Shown: piece after piece, positions 48,311 to 56,800 of the stretch
How the letters are laid out: every line of letters starts with the position of its first letter
Position numbering within the stretch: the stretch's first letter is position 1
DNA from: an uncultured Cohaesibacter sp.
GTDB lineage: Bacteria > Pseudomonadota > Alphaproteobacteria > Rhizobiales > Cohaesibacteraceae
DNA: 64,000 nucleotides
Reading direction: 5' to 3'
Assembly: GCF_963678225.1 (NCBI RefSeq)
Contig: NZ_OY782763.1
Location: 248,001 to 312,000, forward strand
The notes under the pieces: generated by a model
What the model was told of the DNA's origin: nothing
The model's input: the letters and a program-made list of their open reading frames with translations, nothing else
The model's database searches: none
Program-made: the position numbers and the translations under genes

Positions 48311-49261
48311 ATGCCAACTACACAGTCGCGCTTGCAAGGCCGCGTAATCGACATTCATGGTCATCGCGGAGCAAGGGGCCTTTTCCCCGAAAATACGCTT
48401 GAAGGCTATGCCTACGCCCTTTCCACGGGCATCCGGACGCTGGAGCTGGATATACAACTGACCGCCGACGACATTCTGGTCGCAACCCATGACTTTACGC
48501 TTTCGACCGCGCAGACCAGAGACAGCGAGGGCCAATGGCTGACCGGCACCGGACCGGAATCCATTACGCTGACGGCGGCAGAGCTGAAAAGCTATGACAT
48601 CGGCGGCTTGAAGGCAGGCAGCACCTATGGCGCAAAATTCCCCGATCAGGCTTTCCTTGACGGGGTAACAATCCCGACTCTTGAAGAGATCATGGTCTTT
48701 TGCCGCGATTATGAAACCAGCTCGGGCGCAGGCAGCATCACGCTCAACATCGAAGTCAAATCGGACCCGACCCGTCCGGGCCACACCGACAGAGCGGAAA
48801 AGACCGTCGACATTCTTCTGGCCCTCATCGAGAAACACGCCTACGCCGACAAGGTGATCATCCAGTCCTTTGATTGGGCCATTCTCGATTTCGTACAAGA
48901 CAAGGCGCCTCACTTTAAGCGCTCTTATCTGACCATCGCCGCCCACAATGGCGAGCATGCCACCATCTACAAGGGCTCCCCATGGCTTGGCAAAACCCAC
49001 TGCCTTTCAGATGATGAAACGATCCCTGCTCTGATCAAGAAAGCTGGCGGCAACAATTGGTCGAGCCTATATAAGGATCTCAATGAGCAAGCCGTGTCCG
49101 AAGCCAGAGCCCTCGGCATCGGCCTTTATGTCTGGACGGTCAATGAGACAGAAGACATCGACAGGATGATCAATCTGGGCGTCGACGCCATCATCTCGGA
49201 CTATCCGTCCAGAGTACAGCGGCGCCTTCTGGCCCACCAGATGCATTGGCTAGGCGATTGA
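48311..49261 (+). CDS. ugpQ: Glycerophosphodiester phosphodiesterase
   Basis: The 316-residue enzyme hydrolyses glycerophosphodiesters to glycerol-3-phosphate and an alcohol, supplying substrate linked to the Ugp transporter. The GDPD-family catalytic motif HGHRGARGLFPENT is at about residues 17-30. ELDIQLTADDILVATHDFTL is near 51, and NIEVKSDPTRPGHTDR is near 152. The C-terminal YVWTVNETEDIDRMINLGVDAIISDYPSRV completes the barrel. There is no signal peptide, so it is cytoplasmic and probably acts on imported diesters. It is the last gene of the operon, converging with the response regulator at 49314. Confidence 0.93.
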   Translation: MPTTQSRLQGRVIDIHGHRGARGLFPENTLEGYAYALSTGIRTLELDIQLTADDILVATHDFTLSTAQTRDSEGQWLTGTGPESITLTAAELKSYDIGGLKAGSTYGAKFPDQAFLDGVTIPTLEEIMVFCRDYETSSGAGSITLNIEVKSDPTRPGHTDRAEKTVDILLALIEKHAYADKVIIQSFDWAILDFVQDKAPHFKRSYLTIAAHNGEHATIYKGSPWLGKTHCLSDDETIPALIKKAGGNNWSSLYKDLNEQAVSEARALGIGLYVWTVNETEDIDRMINLGVDAIISDYPSRVQRRLLAHQMHWLGD

Positions 49262-49313
49262 TAGATCACAAAATTCAGGAGCGTAGACAGTTTTGGCCGA
49301 CTTGCGCTTCCTG

Positions 49314-50339
49314 TCAAGCGCGGCATTGACGCCTGAATTCACTCGGCGTCACGCCCACTTCCTTCTTGAACACCTTGGCAAAATAGTTGATGTCGTTGAA
49401 GGACAAGTCCAGCGCGATATTCATGATCGGCAAATCGCTCCCCTCAAGCAACTCTTTCGCGTGCTGAATGCGCCGTTGCTTGACATAGGCAACGAAGGTA
49501 TCCCCCATCGTCTTTTTAAACAGGCGCGAAAAATAGCACGGACTGACGCTGGCGCAGTTGGCGGCATCTTCCAGCGTAATCTCCTTGTTCAGATTGCGTT
49601 CGATATAATTCAACACATTCTGCATGCGCTCCGGTGACCGGCCGAAATGTTCTTCCGTCATCTGGAACAGGGCATCAACGATCTGACAGAATAGTCCATG
49701 TATCCTGTTACGACTGCGCGCGTCCAACCGCTCTTTTCGCAAATTGGCAATTTGCCCCAGAAGATCGTCCGGCATCTCGACCTTGCGCTTATCGGAAAGG
49801 GCCAGAAGCTCATCGGAAAAGTCCAGAATAGCCTGGCGCGGGGCTTCGCCCTTGCGTGCATAAATACCTTCAAGATGCTTGCGCACCAGTGAGAGACAAT
49901 CCCTATAGGCGCGCTGCTCCAGCAGTGTCCAGATCTGATCGGCAATCTCGTTGTGCGTGCGACTTGCTCCCAAATCTCCCAGACACGCATTAACAACACC
50001 CAGCAACTCATCTGTTTTTACTGGCTTTAGCAGAAAGCTATCCGCCTTGAGATGGATCGCTTTCTGCATGATTTCGAAATAGTCATAGGCAGTGAGAATA
50101 ACGACCTTGGTCTTCATATTCTTCTGCCGCAGTGACTGGATGATTTCCAGACCATTTGGCTTGGGGATGTTGATGTCGACAAGGATGAGGTCAATCGCGT
50201 TGTTGTTGATGAGCTCCATGGCTTCAACACCATTGCGCGCCTCACCAACGATATTGATGCCATCAATCTTGTTGCTCAGAATTGTACGCAGCGCGCGCCG
50301 CTCCAATTCCTCGTCTTCCACGATAGCAACATCATACAT
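49314..50339 (-). CDS. AraC-type response regulator of the microcompartment locus
   Basis: The 341-residue protein joins an N-terminal receiver domain (VAIVEDEELERRALR; phospho-acceptor Asp55 in LILVDINIPKPNG; conserved Lys in LLKPVKTDE) to a C-terminal AraC/XylS double helix-turn-helix (about 240-340: LEDAANCASVSPCYFSRLFKKTMG, then LDLSFNDINYFAKVFKKEVGVTPSEFRR). This is the YesN-type layout. It is encoded immediately downstream of the PocR-domain kinase, its likely partner. It probably activates the microcompartment operon. The target site cannot be seen because the promoter is outside the window. Confidence 0.92.
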   Translation of the reverse strand: MYDVAIVEDEELERRALRTILSNKIDGINIVGEARNGVEAMELINNNAIDLILVDINIPKPNGLEIIQSLRQKNMKTKVVILTAYDYFEIMQKAIHLKADSFLLKPVKTDELLGVVNACLGDLGASRTHNEIADQIWTLLEQRAYRDCLSLVRKHLEGIYARKGEAPRQAILDFSDELLALSDKRKVEMPDDLLGQIANLRKERLDARSRNRIHGLFCQIVDALFQMTEEHFGRSPERMQNVLNYIERNLNKEITLEDAANCASVSPCYFSRLFKKTMGDTFVAYVKQRRIQHAKELLEGSDLPIMNIALDLSFNDINYFAKVFKKEVGVTPSEFRRQCRA

Positions 50340-50378
50340 GTTTTATTCTCCTCAACCGCCCCTCGGAAAGCCGCAAGC

Positions 50379-51788
50379 CTATTTCATCTGAAACGCACAC
50401 GGATCGAATTCAAGCGGTAGCCTGATACGCACAAGCGTTCCTTTTCCTTGTCGATAGGGGCTGACAATCTCAAGAGCATATTCTTCACCGAAGAAATGCT
50501 GCAAGCGACTGCCGACATTGAAAATGCCGATGCTCTTGCGGTTCCCGTGTTCGGATTCTCCTTTGAGCACCGATTGCTTGCGCTTCTGAGAGATGCCTTC
50601 GCCATTATCCTCGACATCGACAATCAGATCCTGCCCATCCGAATAGGCATTGATCTTGATGAAACCGCCACTCTCGCGCGGCTCGACGGCATAGTTGATG
50701 CAGTTCTCGACGATTGGCTGCAGGATCATGAAGGGGCACAGCACTTCATTGAATTCCTCAGGCACGTCCAGAGACACGTCAAACCGGTCACCCAACCGCA
50801 GCTTTTGAAGATAGAGATAGTTCTTCACATGCTCCACTTCAGTACCCAGAGGTGCAAACTGGTTCCCGCTCTTCTTCAGAATATAACGCATCATGTCGGC
50901 AAAGGCGTGGACGGTCTTTTCCGTCTCGCCCGCATCTTCAATGAGCGCCAACCGCGAAATCGTATTGAGGACATTGAACAGGAAATGCGGATTGACCTGA
51001 TAGGACAAGGCCTGCAGCTCCGCCTCGCGCAATGAGCGCTCCAGCTCGGCCCGCTTCTTGGATTCCTCCATCAACCGCATATTCTTGACATAAAGCTCCT
51101 GAGAAACCGTATTGGAGTAACTCTCTTCAGCCAGATGCGACGCGATGTTGAGCAACGAATAGGCCGCACTCTTCAGTCGGTCATAGGGCAACTGCCAAGC
51201 CCCTTCATGCAGCTCGACCAATTGCTTGTCCACGTCCCAGGAATCCCCGGATGCAAACAGGTTGGACATGTCTTCCAGATCCGAGCCTTCATGCAGATCC
51301 GTCAGATGCACCTGTCCACCGACAACAGCACCAAGATACTGATCTTTCATGATAATAGGCGCGGCGAAATCCACCAGCCCGCAATGACATTTATAGATGG
51401 ATGGCTCGCCGGTTGAGAGCGCAATGCGCCCGCCGACGGCATCACAATGAAAACACCGTTCGCGCAATTTGTCCATTTTGCGAACTGTCTTGCAAAAAGG
51501 AGTAAAGCCACTTGGCTGAGTAACGGGAACTCCGTCGGGATCAACAATAACAATTGCAACACCAACAGCTGCGCTAAAATCGTCCTGAACCTTCTGCAGT
51601 ACCTCCACACTGATCAGATCGGACAATTTCTTGCGAGCTATATGCGCGCCTTTACCATTCTTCCCTGCAGGGTTTTCCTGTTTTCCTCCCCAGCCGATTA
51701 TCTCCTCATTGGCAGAACCTTCGTAAGATTGCTGCACGTTCCATTCCCTCCCATGGAAACACACCTGTTTCCCTGCCAAAATGGCCAT
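50379..51788 (-). CDS. PocR-domain sensor histidine kinase
   Basis: The sensor has a PocR domain at about residues 57-220, with Cys-rich points FCKTVR, RCFHC, YKCHCGLVDFAAPI and GGQVHLTD. A coiled coil (about 228-258) and a LytS-type kinase core follow, with phospho-acceptor His268 in QVNPHFLFNVLN and an ATP-binding domain with DVEDNGEGIS. PocR domains sense 1,2-propanediol or related ligands in pdu regulation. No membrane span is seen, so the sensor is probably cytoplasmic. The drawn start (ATG 51788, 469 residues) overlaps metK by 83 bases. The conserved part begins near residue 55, so the true start could be later, and a TTG at 51626 is one option. Confidence 0.86.
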   Translation of the reverse strand: MAILAGKQVCFHGREWNVQQSYEGSANEEIIGWGGKQENPAGKNGKGAHIARKKLSDLISVEVLQKVQDDFSAAVGVAIVIVDPDGVPVTQPSGFTPFCKTVRKMDKLRERCFHCDAVGGRIALSTGEPSIYKCHCGLVDFAAPIIMKDQYLGAVVGGQVHLTDLHEGSDLEDMSNLFASGDSWDVDKQLVELHEGAWQLPYDRLKSAAYSLLNIASHLAEESYSNTVSQELYVKNMRLMEESKKRAELERSLREAELQALSYQVNPHFLFNVLNTISRLALIEDAGETEKTVHAFADMMRYILKKSGNQFAPLGTEVEHVKNYLYLQKLRLGDRFDVSLDVPEEFNEVLCPFMILQPIVENCINYAVEPRESGGFIKINAYSDGQDLIVDVEDNGEGISQKRKQSVLKGESEHGNRKSIGIFNVGSRLQHFFGEEYALEIVSPYRQGKGTLVRIRLPLEFDPCAFQMK

Positions 51789-52854
51789 AGGCAGCAGTTT
51801 GCTTGTAAATTGGTCGACGCAAATTCAGCGTTTCGATTATCCCAGATACCGTCAGTGGGAAGAGTTCCTTCACGGCATAGACCAATTTGTCCGGATCGAC
51901 GACTGATGTGCCGAATGCATTCACATCAACCATCTCAGGCTCTGTCTGCCCAATAGCAAAAGCTAGAGAAACTTCGCATTTCTTTGCTAGGCCAGCAGCC
52001 ACGATATTCTTCGCGATATAACGGGCATAATAGGCGGCGGACCTATCAACTTTCGTCGGATCTTTGCCAGAGAATGCACCGCCTCCGTGCCTGGCAATTC
52101 CGCCGTAAGTATCAACCATCAGCTTGCGTCCGGTCAACCCTGTATCCGCTTTTGGACCGCCTTCCACAAACCGTCCAGTGGGATTTATGTGCACGCGTGT
52201 ATCTGATTGGATCCACTGCTGCAAATATGGACAAATCACTTGCTCCAACACCCCCCGAACCAGCATTTTCTGGTCCACTTCAGGGGCGTGCTGAGTCGAA
52301 ACGACAATGCTGCTGATATGTGTTGGCAAACCCTTTTCGTCATAAACGAAGGTCACTTGCGCCTTGCCATCCGGCCGCAGCCACCCCAGCACGCCATTGT
52401 GGCGGGCATCGGCCAAAGCCTTGGTGAGCTTATGAGCAAAATGGATGGGCGCCGGCATGTAGCTAGGCGTTTCATCTGTGGCGAAGCCGTAAAATACCCC
52501 CTGATCCCCCGCCCCCAATTCACCGGCGCGAGAGACCCCTTGCGCGATATCTGGCGACTGCTCGCGAAGATCAGTAATCAGAAAGCAATGATCGGCATCA
52601 AAGCCAAGGGCCGGGTCGGTATAGCCAATCTGGCGAATGGTATCGCGCACGACGGGTTCGACATTCAGGCGCTGTCGTGAGGTAATCTCTCCAGCCAGAA
52701 ACACAGTGTCTCCGGCAGCAACGGTCTCGGCAGCAACACGGGCTTCACTGTCGACAGTCAGATAGGCATCCAGAATGGCATCCGAAATCTGGTCACATAC
52801 TTTGTCCGGATGTCCTTCGGTTACCGATTCCGCGCTAACGAGGCTAGTACGCAT
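51706..52854 (-). CDS. metK: S-adenosylmethionine synthetase within the microcompartment operon
   Basis: The 382-residue enzyme makes S-adenosylmethionine from ATP and methionine. SAESVTEGHPDKVCDQISDAILDAYL at the N-terminus, GAGDQGVFYGFATDETPSYMPAP near 110-135, GRFVEGGPKADTGLTGRKLMVDTYGG near 228 and GGGAFSGKDPTKVDRSAAYYAR near 258 show all family motifs. The length is normal. Its place between the activase and the sensor kinase suggests a dedicated SAM supply for the glycyl radical activase, which uses SAM. From memory, SAM synthetase genes occur in some glycyl-radical microcompartment loci. A housekeeping copy elsewhere is likely. Confidence 0.95.
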   Translation of the reverse strand: MRTSLVSAESVTEGHPDKVCDQISDAILDAYLTVDSEARVAAETVAAGDTVFLAGEITSRQRLNVEPVVRDTIRQIGYTDPALGFDADHCFLITDLREQSPDIAQGVSRAGELGAGDQGVFYGFATDETPSYMPAPIHFAHKLTKALADARHNGVLGWLRPDGKAQVTFVYDEKGLPTHISSIVVSTQHAPEVDQKMLVRGVLEQVICPYLQQWIQSDTRVHINPTGRFVEGGPKADTGLTGRKLMVDTYGGIARHGGGAFSGKDPTKVDRSAAYYARYIAKNIVAAGLAKKCEVSLAFAIGQTEPEMVDVNAFGTSVVDPDKLVYAVKELFPLTVSGIIETLNLRRPIYKQTAAYGHFGRETGVFPWEGMERAAILRRFCQ

Positions 52855-52893
52855 GGGGTTCTCCTACCCTTTCTTCTTCCCGATAGTCCTGAC

Positions 52894-53814
52894 TCAACCA
52901 CCGATCATGCATTTCAGTCCAAGAGACTCGATGACCTTTTTGAGCGGAGGCAAGGCATCCTTGGGAAGATCGGGGGTATCGCCCATTGGGTAGGCCCTGT
53001 TAAGCAAACCATACTTATTTTCCCCATAGGAGTGATAGCCCAACAAATGGACTGTCTCCACACCAGGCAACATCTTGGCGAAGTTACCGATATCCGAAAT
53101 TGCCTGCTCGCTGTCATTGACGCCGGGTACCACTGGAACACGGACAACAACCGATTTGCTGGTCATGGCAGTGCGGATGGCATTTTCAAGAATAATGCGA
53201 TTATCAACACCGGTGTTGGCCATATGAACCGCCGGATCAATAGCCTTGATATCAAGCAGCGCATGATCGACATGCGGCATGACATCAGCAATGATCTCGG
53301 GCGTTGTGAATCCGGTGGTCTCCATCGCAGTATTCCAGCCCTGCTCATGGCAGGCCTTGAGCAGCTCGCGAGCAAAATCGCTCTGCATCAGCGGCTCGCC
53401 ACCGGAAAGCGTGATCCCGCCACCAGACCGGCGATAATGGGTCGCATCCTTGCGCACTTCCTGCAAAACCTGATTGACCGTCATCACTTTGCCCGAACGG
53501 GTCAGGGCATCGGTTGGACACACCTCGGCGCAGGCTCCACAGCGAATGCATTTGTCGCGATCAACAAAGCCCGGATTATCGCGCGACAAGGCAGAAACGG
53601 GACAAACCGGAAGACATTTGCCACAATGAATACAGCTCGAATCCTTGTAAAAAAGCTCCGGCTTCGGATCCTGGGATTCAGGGTTGCTGCACCAACGACA
53701 CCGCAACGGACAGCCCTTGAGAAAGACGATTGTCCGTACGCCGGGACCATCATGAATTGAGTAGCGCTGGATGTCGAAGACGACACCTTCCTGATCGTAG
53801 TTAATTGGGGCCAT
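52894..53814 (-). CDS. Glycyl radical enzyme activating enzyme
   Basis: The 306-residue radical SAM protein installs the glycyl radical on the dehydratase encoded upstream. The SAM-binding cluster cysteines are C35, C39 and C42 (GCPLRCRWC). An inserted two-cluster ferredoxin domain has C61-C64-C67-C71 and C89-C92-C95-C99 (CIHCGKCLPVC and CIRCGACAEVC). GGITLSGGEPLMQ near residue 135 matches the SAM-binding GGE motif. The inserted ferredoxin is typical of activases for dehydratase-type glycyl radical enzymes. It is encoded between the GrpU-like shell gene and metK. Confidence 0.95.
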   Translation of the reverse strand: MAPINYDQEGVVFDIQRYSIHDGPGVRTIVFLKGCPLRCRWCSNPESQDPKPELFYKDSSCIHCGKCLPVCPVSALSRDNPGFVDRDKCIRCGACAEVCPTDALTRSGKVMTVNQVLQEVRKDATHYRRSGGGITLSGGEPLMQSDFARELLKACHEQGWNTAMETTGFTTPEIIADVMPHVDHALLDIKAIDPAVHMANTGVDNRIILENAIRTAMTSKSVVVRVPVVPGVNDSEQAISDIGNFAKMLPGVETVHLLGYHSYGENKYGLLNRAYPMGDTPDLPKDALPPLKKVIESLGLKCMIGG

Positions 53815-53853
53815 TTTTCTTTCCCGCTTAGTCCTTTTATGCCTCGATCCCGG

Positions 53854-54156
53854 TCAGAAGCTGGTTTGTCCTGCAATCTCGATTGACTCCATCGCCGCCT
53901 TCACTGCGGAGGTTTCGCCCAGAATTGCCAGTGTCGTTACATGCTGAGGGCATGTGCCATAGATCTCGACGGTGAACACGTCAGCAGCCTTCAAGGCAAG
54001 ATCGGAGAAGAAAAACAGATCCGTCACACTTGCCTGAATAAGACCGATGGACCCGACACTGTGTTCCTTGACCCACGTGCGGCCATGCGGAGGCATGCGT
54101 CTCTGGAGCATCAGCAGCACGTCCGGTTGCGGAGCATTGATGATCCTTGCATTCAT
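53854..54156 (-). CDS. GrpU-like BMC-H shell protein
   Basis: The 100-residue shell protein has a single, apparently permuted BMC domain: VGSIGLIQASVTDLFFFSDLALKAADV, then TVEIYGTCPQHVTTLAILGETSAVKAAM. The YGTCPQH segment recalls the G-x-C-P-Q motif reported for GrpU, a microcompartment shell protein that binds an Fe-S cluster at the hexamer pore. That role here is inferred from the motif. It is encoded between pduP and the activase, and a hairpin lies just upstream of its start. Confidence 0.82.
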   Translation of the reverse strand: MNARIINAPQPDVLLMLQRRMPPHGRTWVKEHSVGSIGLIQASVTDLFFFSDLALKAADVFTVEIYGTCPQHVTTLAILGETSAVKAAMESIEIAGQTSF

Positions 54157-54233
54157 TACGCGGTCCCTCCCTCAGATTTCATTCTGATATTCGCCCTGTT
54201 GTTGGGGGCAACAGAGTTTTTGTTTGGGGCGGC

Positions 54234-54249
54234 CAGGCGCAAGCGCCTG
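54234..54249 (-). other. Intercistronic hairpin between pduP and the GrpU-like gene
   Basis: CAGGCGC-AA-GCGCCTG (plus strand) is a perfect 7-bp stem. A second weaker hairpin (TGTTGCCCCCAACA on the minus strand) follows towards the GrpU-like start. Either could adjust the relative output of the two genes. Confidence 0.5.
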
Positions 54250-54280
54250 ACCCTTGGAGAGCAGCAAAGGGGATGCCGCT

Positions 54281-55984
54281 CTATCTCACATTCAACGATT
54301 CCACCATCACGCATCTGCGTTTGCGGGCAAAAGCTTTCGGGCCGGTCAGCCCTTCACCGGTCGGTCCAGCAATCGTGAAGGTTGTATAGCCTTCACCGCC
54401 GACGCCGATGCCTGCATAGGATGGGCCATTCTTGACAAAAATGGTGGTCTGGATGAGCTTGGCCATCTTGGTCAGCTTGCGCACATTGGTCGAATGCATC
54501 ATCGCCGTGTGACGGTTGCCATGTTCGACTTCAACGGCGAAATCGATGGCTTCATCAACATCTGGCACGCGCACCAGCGGCAGAATCGGCATCATCAGCT
54601 CTTCCTGAACGAAGACATGCTCCTTGGGCAGATCAATCAGAATGACCTTGATGTCATCACCAACCTTGATGCCGACCTTGTCGAGCAGATAGACAGCGCT
54701 CTTGCCAACACATGAGGTCTGCGGCCCCCCCTTTTCGTTGATCACCAGCGCTTCGAGCTTCTTGACCACAGCTGGGTCTTCCACCAGATAGGCGCCACAT
54801 TTGGTCATGCAGGAGATGAGATAGTCCGCGATCTGGTTGACTGCGACGATTTCCTTCTCGGCGATGCAAGGCAAATTGTTATCGAAACTGCAGCCATTGA
54901 CGATATCAACGGCAGCCTTTTCAATGTCTGCGGTTTCATCGACGACAACCGGCGGATTGCCAGCCCCTGCCCCGATGGCCTTCTTGCCGGTTGACATGAC
55001 CGTCTTCACGATACCCGGGCCACCGGTGGCGACCAGCATGCGGATCTTGGGATGCTGCATCATGGCATTGGTGTTATCGATGGAAGGCTCTTGTACCGTC
55101 GTGATCAGGTTGGCTGGAGCGCCAAGCGTTGCCAGCTTGCGGTTGATCAGCTTGATGGTCAAAAGGGAAACAACCCGCGCACGCGGATGCGGGCTATAGA
55201 CCACCGAGTTTCCTGCAGCCAGCATGCCGATGGAATTGCAGATGATGGTCTCAGTCGGGTTGGTGGTCGGTGTGATGGACCCAATAACGCCATAGGCGGA
55301 ATATTCCACCAGCGTCAAACCGCCATCGCCACTGCATGCTTCCGTCGTCAGGTCTTCGGTACCCGGCGTCTTTTCAGCGGCCAGTCGGTTCTTGATGATC
55401 TTGTGTTCATATTTGCCCATACCCGTCTGCTCGGCGCCCATATGGGAAATCCGGTCCAGAGTTTCGGGCTCCAGGATCACATCGCGAATGCCATCGATGA
55501 AAGACTGGCGCTCTTCCATGGAGCAAAAGAGATATTGCTTCTGGGCAAGCGCGGCAGCTTCAACCGCTTCGTCCATGGTAGCAAAGAGACCATCACCCAA
55601 TTCGGTTGCTTCCGCATCGGAAACAGCAATCGATACACCCGAGGCGGCAGGCTTTGCAGTTGATGCCGGGGCTTTACCCATCGATTCCGAGAGCACCTTG
55701 GCAATAACGTCCGAGACCATGGCATCATCAGATGCAGAGCCCTTGTCCGCACGTTCCCAGCCACACTTGGTCGGGCTTGGAACATAGTCTGGCTTTGCCT
55801 TGGCGCCACCGGATTTGCTTTCACCAAGGATTTGGGACACGAGACTGGCCACTTGATCCTCGGCAGGGGTGCTTTTTGCCACCGCTTTATTATTGACCGG
55901 AGCAGGAACCACAGGTGCGGCGTTAGCTCCGCCAAAGCTGCTGAGGACTCTCGTCACAGCTTCGGAGATCTGTTGATCGTTCAC
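54281..55984 (-). CDS. pduP: CoA-acylating aldehyde dehydrogenase (PduP-like) with triple N-terminal targeting helices
   Basis: The 567-residue enzyme oxidises an aldehyde (probably propionaldehyde) to the acyl-CoA with NAD. The catalytic Cys373 is in FDNNLPCIAEKE. Other matches are YGVIGSITPTTNPTETI near 230 and GGPGIVKTVMSTGKKAIGAGAGNPP near 321-345. PduP is normally about 465 residues. The extra N-terminus of about 100 residues holds three short amphipathic helices resembling encapsulation peptides: residues 2-17 (NDQQISEAVTRVLSSF), 42-55 and 87-102. They are separated by Ala/Pro-rich linkers. It lies 31 bases after the PduO-like gene. Confidence 0.93.
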   Translation of the reverse strand: MNDQQISEAVTRVLSSFGGANAAPVVPAPVNNKAVAKSTPAEDQVASLVSQILGESKSGGAKAKPDYVPSPTKCGWERADKGSASDDAMVSDVIAKVLSESMGKAPASTAKPAASGVSIAVSDAEATELGDGLFATMDEAVEAAALAQKQYLFCSMEERQSFIDGIRDVILEPETLDRISHMGAEQTGMGKYEHKIIKNRLAAEKTPGTEDLTTEACSGDGGLTLVEYSAYGVIGSITPTTNPTETIICNSIGMLAAGNSVVYSPHPRARVVSLLTIKLINRKLATLGAPANLITTVQEPSIDNTNAMMQHPKIRMLVATGGPGIVKTVMSTGKKAIGAGAGNPPVVVDETADIEKAAVDIVNGCSFDNNLPCIAEKEIVAVNQIADYLISCMTKCGAYLVEDPAVVKKLEALVINEKGGPQTSCVGKSAVYLLDKVGIKVGDDIKVILIDLPKEHVFVQEELMMPILPLVRVPDVDEAIDFAVEVEHGNRHTAMMHSTNVRKLTKMAKLIQTTIFVKNGPSYAGIGVGGEGYTTFTIAGPTGEGLTGPKAFARKRRCVMVESLNVR

Positions 55985-56015
55985 GGTTTCATCCTTCCTC
56001 AGAGACAGGCTCTGG

Positions 56016-56501
56016 TTAATTCGAAAAAAGGTCTAGAGCGCGTTCGGCGATCTGCACATCCTGATAGGCAGTGCCTCCACTCACTCCAATGGCGCCGATA
56101 ACCGCGCCATCGCGACAGCATGGAATGCCGCCGCCGAAAATCACGACGCGTCCACCAATATTGGCCTGCACGCCAAAAAGCATTTCACCGGGCTGGGCCA
56201 GCTTGCCCAATTCCTCAGTCGTCATGCGAAAAGTCGCTGCTGTGTGCGCCTTGTCGGTCGCCAGTTGGGCGCTCACCGGCAGCGCGTTCTCCATCCGGTG
56301 AAACAGGATCTGCTGTCCATGTGGATCGGCAATCGAAACAGCAATTGGCACACCAATCTCCAAAGCCTTCTTCTGCGCAAGGTCCGCCAACGTCTTGGCT
56401 TCCTTCAAGGTCAGGGTCTGGCTCGGGAGACCAGGGTTCAAGCGCGAGATCTCGCGATTGATCAGTTCCGAAATCTGCTCCCTGTTTTCTGCTGTCAGCA
56501 T
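56016..56501 (-). CDS. PduO C-terminal / HbpS (GlcG) family protein
   Basis: The 161-residue protein matches the DUF336/GlcG family: TLTLKEAKTLADLAQKKALEIGVPIAVSIADPHGQQILFHRMENA, then DKAHTAATFRMTTEEL, PGEMLFGVQANIGGRVVIFGGGIPC, and a C-terminal GAIGVSGGTAYQDVQIAERAL. In PduO this domain follows the cobalamin adenosyltransferase, and in HbpS it binds haem. This locus uses no B12, so the protein here is either a haem/redox-binding accessory or a leftover of Pdu organisation. The role is unknown. It is encoded between the vertex protein and pduP. Confidence 0.85.
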   Translation of the reverse strand: MLTAENREQISELINREISRLNPGLPSQTLTLKEAKTLADLAQKKALEIGVPIAVSIADPHGQQILFHRMENALPVSAQLATDKAHTAATFRMTTEELGKLAQPGEMLFGVQANIGGRVVIFGGGIPCCRDGAVIGAIGVSGGTAYQDVQIAERALDLFSN

Positions 56502-56512
56502 CGACCATGTCC

Positions 56513-56788
56513 TTACCAGTTATGCTTGGTTTCAACGGTATCCACGATGCCAACAATCGCGGCATCGGTAACCGAATTCTCCAGGGTTGCGGCTTTGCGC
56601 GCCGAGCTGTTCTGGGTAACGATCACAATCTCATCGTTACCAGCCCCAACCGTATCGACGGCGATTTCCGTCTCTCCAGTCGGCTCCTGCTTTTCGTTGA
56701 GCTTTGCCACAATCAGCAGCTTGGATCCGGACAGGGACATATCCTTGCTGGTGGAAACAACAGTTCCGATGACTTTAGCCAAATACAT
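56513..56788 (-). CDS. BMC-P vertex protein (EutN/PduN family)
   Basis: The 91-residue protein has the pentameric shell fold: YLAKVIGTVVSTSKDMSLSGSKLLIVAKL at the N-terminus, then AVDTVGAGNDEIVIVTQNSSARKA and AAIVGIVDTVE. Five copies close each vertex of the icosahedral shell. It lies 12 bases after the flavoprotein-like gene and is the only BMC-P in the visible part of the locus. Confidence 0.93.
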   Translation of the reverse strand: MYLAKVIGTVVSTSKDMSLSGSKLLIVAKLNEKQEPTGETEIAVDTVGAGNDEIVIVTQNSSARKAATLENSVTDAAIVGIVDTVETKHNW

Positions 56789-56800
56789 GATCCTGACCTT

